This document shows, one piece after another, positions 6,047 to 15,000 of a stretch of DNA of 17,909 nt. The stretch covers positions 1 through 17,909 of the forward strand of contig NZ_CALTUX010000035.1 in assembly GCF_943912825.1 (NCBI RefSeq), read 5' to 3'. The notes beneath the pieces are model-generated. The model was not told where the DNA came from and did no database searches. It saw nothing but the letters and a program-made list of their open reading frames with translations. The stretch comes from an uncultured Anaerococcus sp. GTDB taxonomy: Bacteria; Bacillota; Clostridia; Tissierellales; Peptoniphilaceae. Position numbers and translations under genes: made by a program. Each line of letters opens with the position of its first letter. Within the stretch, counting starts at the first letter, position 1.

Positions 6047-9000
6047 AAGCAAGATTAAGCCTATTAACAAGAAAGGTCTTTGCCTTAATTATTGCCACGT
6101 CCATGTCCATTCCGACAAACGTATTTGCAAGCGAGCCAGGACCAGAAACCTACGAAGAGGACTCATCAATAATGGGCCTTGCCCAAAATGAGACCACAGA
6201 GGAAATCAAGCCGGCAGAAATAGATTCATCCAAGCAAGTAGAAACGAGCTCTTACCTAATAGATATCAGGGCCACTGTCGATGAATCCCTAACAAAGATT
6301 GATTATACAATAAGGCTAAAGAGGAAAAATCCTCTGGCTGAGGGAGAAGACAAGGACTTTAGCCTATCCCTAGTAGCAATGCCAAATATCAATTCCCTAA
6401 GATTAGTTTCTGCAAGCGCCATAGATGCAGATGAAGAGCGTGATCTTGCAGCTGATACATCTGATAATGACCTTAATAGCCTAATACTAAAAAATAAGGC
6501 CCACGATGAAATAATCTACAATATAAGCGCAGACATCAGAAAAGCAAAAAATGGCAGAACTTATGACCTAGCCCTAGGCCTAGCAGAAGATACAGAAGAA
6601 GTCATCGCCTACAAGCTAAAGGCCAAAGAAGAAGACCTAGAAAGCGGTATAGCAATCAAGACCATAAAATTGGTAGAAAATGATGCTAGAAACTTAGAGG
6701 CTACATATAGACAAGGGGGAATCCTAGGAGGAATCCTTGCCAAAAATGACTATCTAGATTGGACAGACTTTATAGCCAATGACACAGACGATGTCAAAGA
6801 GATAGACTACGACCTAAAACCTGATGCAAATCAAATCACAGACGAAACAAAAATCAGACTAGACTATTATAAGCCAAGTCCAAATGGTTTTGTAATCAAT
6901 AAGGAATTTAGCCAAGAAATAGATTTTGCAGGAAAAATCAAATTCGAAATTCCAAGAGCTTATCTTGCTAAGCTAAGTCTAACAACAAAAGTAGACAAGA
7001 AAAATACAAATGTCAAAGCCTACAAGCTAAACAATAGGGAAATCAAAAACCCTATATATATAGAAGGAAGCGAAAAAGAAAAGAAAGAGGGAGAAGAAGA
7101 CCCAGCGCCGGAGGCCCAAAAAGAAGACCAGCCACAAGAAGAAAGTCCAGAAGACAAGCAAGCTGACCAGGCCACAGAAGAAAATAAGGCAAATCCAGAA
7201 GAAAAGCCTCATGAAGAGGGTCAGGCAAATCCAGAAAACAAAGCTCCAGAAGAAACTGAGCCAAAGCCAGAAGAAAAAGACCAGGAAAAGGAAGCAAAAC
7301 CTGAAGAAAAATCTCCTAAAGCAAAAAAAGAAGAAAATAAAGAAGACCCTAAAAAGGAAGACCCAGCAGAAAAGATATCAGGCCTAGCCCTAAATAGGGA
7401 CAGCCTAGAAGCTAAGCTAAAAGAAGAAGCAAGGCTTACAGAAGAAATCAAAACTAGCCTAGATGAAATCACAGCCAGGCTTGATGCCTACGACAAGGAC
7501 CAAATCACTTGGGAAGACCTACTAAACTATACCAAGGCCCTATCTCAAAGAGATAAGCTCACTGAAGCTGACCTTAGAGAAATCATAGGAGATCTAATAG
7601 CTGGCCTAAATAAGGAGACCTACAAGTCAGCCAATATAAACATAGATGAAATAATCAAATTTGTGTATCCAGCAGAAGCTGAGAATCCTGAAAATGAAAA
7701 TAAAGAAAAGGAACCTAGCGATTTAGAAAAGGCCGACAAGGAATTAAAAGAAGCCCTAGCCGATAAATCAAAAGGCATCGAAGAAATCCAAGCCCTCCTA
7801 TCTTCTTTTGAAGAAAAATATAATTTATCAAGAGAAGACCAAGAAAAGCTAATGGCAGCCAATAATGATGCCATTAATGCTCTTGTAGAAAAAGACAGGA
7901 AGGAAAACTTCAGACCACTAAACCTAAGAAAAGAGGAATCAAAATCATTTGCTGGTAAGAAATTCCATCTTAATACAGTAATGAAGGTAAAGGCAAGCCA
8001 AGCTTGGCCAATCCCATCTGGTTGGTACTTCGATGTCAACCTTGGACCATACCTAAAAGAAGACCCAGGTCAACTTCTAAATGACCTTTACCACAATGGT
8101 CAATTGATAGCAACTGCTCAAATGTTAAAAATTGGCAAGGATAAGGTAATCAGATACACCTATGTAAGAAAGGTTACAAAATCCATAGACCTAAATATAG
8201 ATCAAAATCTAGAATTTGATGCATATGAAATTGGAAACCAAGACCAAATCACAGTCAAAATCAAGGTTGCTCCTAAAAACAATCCGGTCCAAACTATGCC
8301 AGACATTGTTGTAAAAAGGGATCAAGATTCCCCAGTAGAGTCAAGCTTTGAAATCAAAGACGAGGGAGAAACCAAATCTGGAACCTACCCTTACCAACTA
8401 GACTGGAGAACAACTTCCCAAAAACTTAAAGATAATGAGGGAAAGGTAATAGATAAGTTAGTAGATTTGGACAAGAGTAAACTAACAGGAGCCTATGTAG
8501 AATGGGATATAGAAGTAGATACAGATAAGCTAGTAGACCCTAATAACAAACTAGATTTTAATAATCTAAACCTAACAGTATTTGGATCAGCCAACCAAGG
8601 CCTTACAAATATTTACTACAAGGCATCTAAAAATAAAGATGCTCTAGATACAACAGATGGTTATATTTCTTCAACAAATCTTGGAGAAATCTTTAGCCAA
8701 AATTCTCAAATAAGTAAGAACGACCTAGGAGATAAATTATATATCAAGGTCAAGGCAACAATTGACCCGGACCAAGTTCACGAAACTTATTCCATAGGCT
8801 TTAGGATCAACCCAGATAATAACTACATCAAGGGCATGTTAGATGATATTCTAAAGAAATATAACTCTATCCCAACTCCACTCAAATGGATAAAGGGTGT
8901 AGAAGGTGCTAGAAGATTTGCAGAAGTACCATTCAACTTAGTTGAAACAAATATTCCTGCTACCTTCCTCGGCCTAACAGATAGGTTCACCAACGAGAGA

Positions 9001-12000
9001 TTCTACTATGACAACACCAGAACCATAACAGCAAATAGAAAATCAGATTCTAGAGTAGATTGGTACGCCCTAGATTTAATCAGACGTGGCGAGACCCAAG
9101 ACCCAGCCCTAGATAATCCTGATTTTGATAAAAATAATGGCAAAGGCAAAAAAACTATAAGGCCTAAAAAGGTCTACTACCTACCACTCAAAAACGGTGG
9201 CTATAGGAGAACCACCCAAGCAGGAGATGTTGTCCTACAAAATGGTCAGTACTTCCCAGGAACCATAGTTTCTTATGAATATCCTAACCAAACTGGAGCA
9301 AGAGACGATAGCTACAACTTTAGAGCTGACCTAAAAGACAAAAAGAAATTTAACATCGACGAGTCTTATGATTATGAAGGCGGCCGAGTAAACCTCTTTA
9401 CAGAGAAAATCTCCAACGCAGACCTAGCCAATGGCTACATAGCCTATATAGAAAGTCCGTATCCAATCATGCGTATCAATAGAAACTTCGATATGGTATC
9501 TTGTTTCAACGACCGTGTCAATGCCCCAGTATACACAGGCAACACCAAGATCTTCTTAGATATACATGAGGATGTATCAGGTGACTACCTCCTAAATAGA
9601 CTAAATGAATCCATAGGTAACCAATCTGGTAGCTATAGCTTAAAGAATTACCTAACTAAAAATGTTCCATACGAACAAGGAGTTTACCTAAATAACGGTA
9701 ACAAGACCCAAGGCCAAGCCATGGAAGAACTTATGAAAAAGATCTACTTCTATGGTGAGGAAGTTAAAAAAGAATATGCTGCATCACACAACAATAAAGA
9801 GATGCACAGGCTCATCGAATCATCCATGTACCAAAGGGTAATCCACCACTTCACAGATGGTAAGTCCCTAGAAAAGGATTATTTCGATGCCCCATCATCC
9901 TACAACGTAGATGAGTGGAAGGTTCCTCACACTCTATCAGGTACCCGTCAAACCTACCCAAAAACTGGTTGGGATGGTTCCTTTGAAGGTAAAGATGATT
10001 CTAGAAAAACTCCTCAAGGTCTAAGAAAGCTAAAAGACAACGAAACTCAAATTGGAAACTACCCACCAGTCCAATCAACCCAATATGAAATGGCCCAAAA
10101 ACTTTATAATAAGGTAATAGCTTCCTATAGAGAAGGCAATGATTGGAATGATGACAAGGCAGATTCTGTAAAATTAGTATTCTACTCCCACACCGACGAG
10201 GGCAAATACCAAGAGCTAATCGCAGGTCGTGTAATGGCTCCAATCGAGATTGATAAATATAAGAAAGACGGCACAAAGCTAAAAGACGCCAAATTCAGAT
10301 TTACCAATATCGATACAGGTGAGTGGAAAGAATGGACATCAACAGATGATGACAATCCTCACAAGCTTTACCTAAGGCCAGGTAAATACAAGGTCCAAGA
10401 AGTCAAAACCCCACAAGGTTTTGAAAAAATCAAAGACTTCGATATAGAAGTAATAAGAAAAGAAATCTATCCAGACAATGGTTCATACGATGCCAAGAAG
10501 CTTCCAAAAATCCATGTCAACGATGGTTTTGAAACAGAAGTATCAATAGACCAAAAAACTGTTCCAAAAGATACAGACGGCGAAACCCCTCTTGTAGTCC
10601 TTGATAAAGACAATAAAATCAAAGTCAAGGTCACAAATATAGAGGACAACCTCGGTAAGCTTGAATTTATAAAAAGAAATAAATTCATCAAACTAGACGG
10701 AGCAGAATTTAGACTTAGAAAAATAGAAGCATCAGATTTAAATGATGCTAAAACTAAATTCAAAGATCCATCTAAACTAACCTACGATCCAAAATACGAC
10801 AAGACTGAAAAGGGAAATATTGGTGAATTTAAATTCGACCAAATCCCAGCTGGTTTCTATGTATTAGAAGAAACAAAAGTACCAGAAGGCTACGAAAAAG
10901 CCCCACTATACCTAATCGAAGCTAAAGAAATAACAGAGGCTAATCAAAAGAAAAAGGTTCAAGTAAGCTTTGTACAAGAATACAAAGAAGTTACAAATGA
11001 AAAGGGCGAAAAAGAAGCAAAAATAGAAGATGCTAATCTTGAAACAGAAAAGGCCACCAGAGATAAAAAACTCGTTGACCTTCCTATAATTAGAAACAAA
11101 ACCAAAAAGACAGAGATCAAATTTAGAAAAGTAAGAACCGAAAATCTAGGAACAGACAAAGAACACCTAGGTCTAGGCGATGCTAAATTTAGACTCATGT
11201 CCTTAAAAATGGTAGACGGTGACTTCTACTTAGAAGAAGCCTACACAGATAATTCCAAAAAAACCGAGCCTCCAAGAGCCACAGTAGATGGCCAACAAGC
11301 TGAAGGCGGCGGATATATCACCTTCAAAGACCTAAAAGTCGGAGTCTACCTCTTAGAAGAGCTAGAAGCTCCAAAAGGTTACAAAAAAACCGACCTCTAC
11401 GGTTGGAAGCTTGTAGTAAGCTTAGACGAAAAAGGCAACTTCACCCACAAGCTTTATGAAGTACCAAAGGCAAAACAAGGCGAGAACCAAGATGAAATCT
11501 TTAACTCTAAGGATCTAAGAGAAGTTAAGATATCTAATATAATTAAGGGTCATGAAAAAGTCGACGCCTATCAAATAGGCAACGACGCCAGAACCATAGA
11601 TATAGACTTCAAAAAATACAAGGGAAAAATCGTAGAAAATAATGGCAAAACAGAAGTAGAAGCTACAGAAGTCAATGAAAAATTATTAGGCAAAAATAAT
11701 AAGCCAGTAAGCTTCAACCTCTACAATTCAGACTTCTACGGGGCAATAATTGGCGAAAAAGATGAAAAAGGAAACTTTAAACCAATAAATAAAGAGCCTA
11801 TAATCCAAGATGACAAGGGCCTCTTCCACCTCAAAGGCCTAGAATTTGGTGGCTACTATATCCTAAGAGAAACAAACCCTCCAAAAGACTACAACAAGGC
11901 TGATGACATCCTTCTAAAGGTAGAGGCAGAGGCCATAGCCAATGAAGGACAAATGAAGGTAATCGTAAGAGACCCTAACACCAACGCCAAAACCGACTTC

Positions 12001-15000
12001 CACTCAGTATTTAAGGGAGTAGTCGACTTCCCTGAAGATGAAAAACTAGGAAAATTCTCTATAAAGAAAGTCGGAAATGCTATAGGCTACACCGAAAATG
12101 GCAAGCCAATAAGAGTTGGCCTAAGACGTGCCTACTTCAGACTCTATACAGCAAATGAAGATTACGAGATAGAGTACAAGGATAAGGATAAAAAATATCC
12201 AAAAGAATACATCCAAAAGGTAACACCTGGTGTGCCAATCACAAAAGATGATGGCAAGGGCGGTCAAACTGGAAAGAGTCCAGAAGAAATCGAAAAAGAA
12301 GCCCCTAACCAAGGTATAGTAACCTTCGACCAACTAAAACCAGGCTACTACGTCCTAGAAGAATTTAGGGGACCAGCTGGCTACGAAAGAGATCCAAACC
12401 CTTGGTACATCCTAGTAGAAAGAGACGGAACAGTCAAAAAATACAGGGATAACCCAAGCAAGACCAGAAATCCAAAACAAATGGACTACTCAGCCCACGC
12501 CCCAAGATACAGGATGGCAGGTCTAGACCTATCTGCACCACTACAATTTAATAGACTAATGTCACCACAAAAAGAACCATTCCTTCAAAAGCTAGAATAT
12601 GATGCAAGCACTGATGATTTGAATATAAATGTTAGGGCGAGCGAAGTTGATACCACTGATGGAAGTAGAACTATTGATTTATCAATAAGTCCTAAAGCTA
12701 AAGGATCTCAAGAAACTGAAGAGCAAATAATTGGAAATAAGATTCAACTAGTATTTGTTATTGATAGGTCCAAGGATGTTTCAGAATTAACTAATAAAAA
12801 CAATCCAAATGGTCCGACTTTAGATAAAAATATCAACAAATTAATAACAGATATAGTTGATAAGGCTAAAAAATCAAATGCAAGTGTTGATGCAACTTTC
12901 ATTCAATATGATAATGCAAAAAATTCAATAGTAGATGGAGTAAATCAAGACTTACTAGCACTTGACCAGTCAATATCAAATACTCAAACTTATACAATGA
13001 CAACTCCTTCAAATCCAAATGGAGAAAATGTAACAATAAAAGACTACCTTGGAAAAATTGAAGTCCAAAAAAGAGTTACAAATAATATTGACGGTAATGA
13101 TAGGTTAGCAAAAAATAGGGATACCTATTATAAGCAAATTATAAACACAAATAAGTCTTACGATAAAAGAATATTTATTGACATATCAAACTTTATTTCT
13201 ACAGGAGCAAAAACTTTCCATGATAAAAATGATGGAAATCGTAAAAAATTCCAAGCTGGTGAAATAATCTGGCCATTTAGAAATAAAAACAATCCAGTAC
13301 ATTTTGATACTTGGATGGCTCATATAGACTTTTATTCCGCTTTGAATAGTGAATATACAGAATATATGCCAAATAACACAGCAAACGGTCCGTCAGGAAA
13401 TATTTTAAGTGATCATTTCAAATTCTTTAGAAATGATGATTATAATAATAACGGTAGAGGTCAAAATGTAAGTAAAGACTTTTTTGACAATAATATTTTA
13501 ACTGATGATAACTTTATTAAAGAAAGAAAAATCATAGAAAAACCAAGTGATGAATATCTAGTAAAAGATGCTAGTCTTAATGTAACACTTAGAAATCAAA
13601 TTAACTTATTAGAAACTAGTGCTACTATAGGTTCAACTAACTTAGACCCAATAACATCTAAGACCGGAACAAATGACTCAATTAAATTAGATAATATAAA
13701 TCTTAAGAAAGGTGAAACTCTAGATTTTTCTTATAAAATCAATTTAAAAGATTCAACTGAATTTGATGAAGTTTATCCGATAAATGCTAGTATCAAATTT
13801 GTTAACGATGGAAAAGAATCACTAATAAGTTCGGTTGATCCTTCAACTAACTTAGAAATTTCAACTAAGAAAATCAAAGAAGATACTCCTACACCAGACC
13901 CTCCTACACCAGACCCTGGAACACAAGAAGGTCACAATGTCATAACAAGTAGTAGAGGTGGAGGAAGCATTAGTGCAAGCCCACAAACTGGTGTCAAGCC
14001 AAAAACAGAAGTTACAATAAAAATCACACCAGAATCTGGCAAGAAGATATCTCAACTACTAATAGATGGTTATCCAGCAGAAGTTAATGGAAATACTGCT
14101 ATCTTCGAAATGCCAGACCACGATGTAAACGTAGTGGCGACCTTCGTAGATGAAAATGTCAACCCACAACCAACAGGCGACATGATCATAAAGGCCAACT
14201 TCACCTATTCTAACCAAAAAGCTGGTATAGATGATAGTAAGGATGTGCCAGAAGGTTCTCCAGGTACAGTTGAGCTATATGTCAACAAAAAACAAGGCCT
14301 AGTAGACAATTGGGTCAAAGTAGGCAGTGATAGGGATGCACCTTATAAGGGTACCTTAGAATATACAGGCCTTAGCCTAGACTATGATTACAAACTAGTC
14401 TACACCAGATCTACTGAAATTGCTGGGGGCTGGGGATCTGAAACAGTATCAGAAATCCTAATCGACTCTACAAAGGTTGATGAAAATAACACTGTGACAG
14501 TTAATATCTCAAATGGTAACCTAACTGAAATCTTCAACCACGATGAAACAGGCTTCAGGATTCCGCTAAGGATTACCAAGGTCAATGAAAACAAGGCCGC
14601 TCTTACAGGTTCACAATTTAAGGCTCGTAAGCTTGTAAATGGTGAAAGAGTTCCAATCTACGAGAAAAACAAAGATGGTACTTATACCGATACAGGCAAG
14701 ACAGGCTTCCCTAAATATTACGATGAGAAATTCGATGGAGTGTCAGAGGCTACTGGTAAGCCAGGAGATAACTACTTCAGAGAGCTAACCCCAGGTATCT
14801 ACGAGCTTGAAGAAATCAAGACCCCAGATAATACCTACAGGCCTCCAAAAGATAAAAATGGTAATAACATGAAGTGGTACTTCAAGGTAGTAATAAACAA
14901 AGAAAAAGTACCAAGAGATGCCAACTACATGGATATCACCTTTGACTTTGAGCACACCTTCTCTGAAAAAGACGATTTCAACATCGGCATAACAGAAGCT

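Noticed and set aside
12590..13900. Possibility that the composition change marks a frameshift or a separate gene
   Set aside because: The plus-strand frame stays continuous with the SpaA domains on both sides, with no stop and no new ribosome site and ATG, so it is one gene with a mosaic segment.
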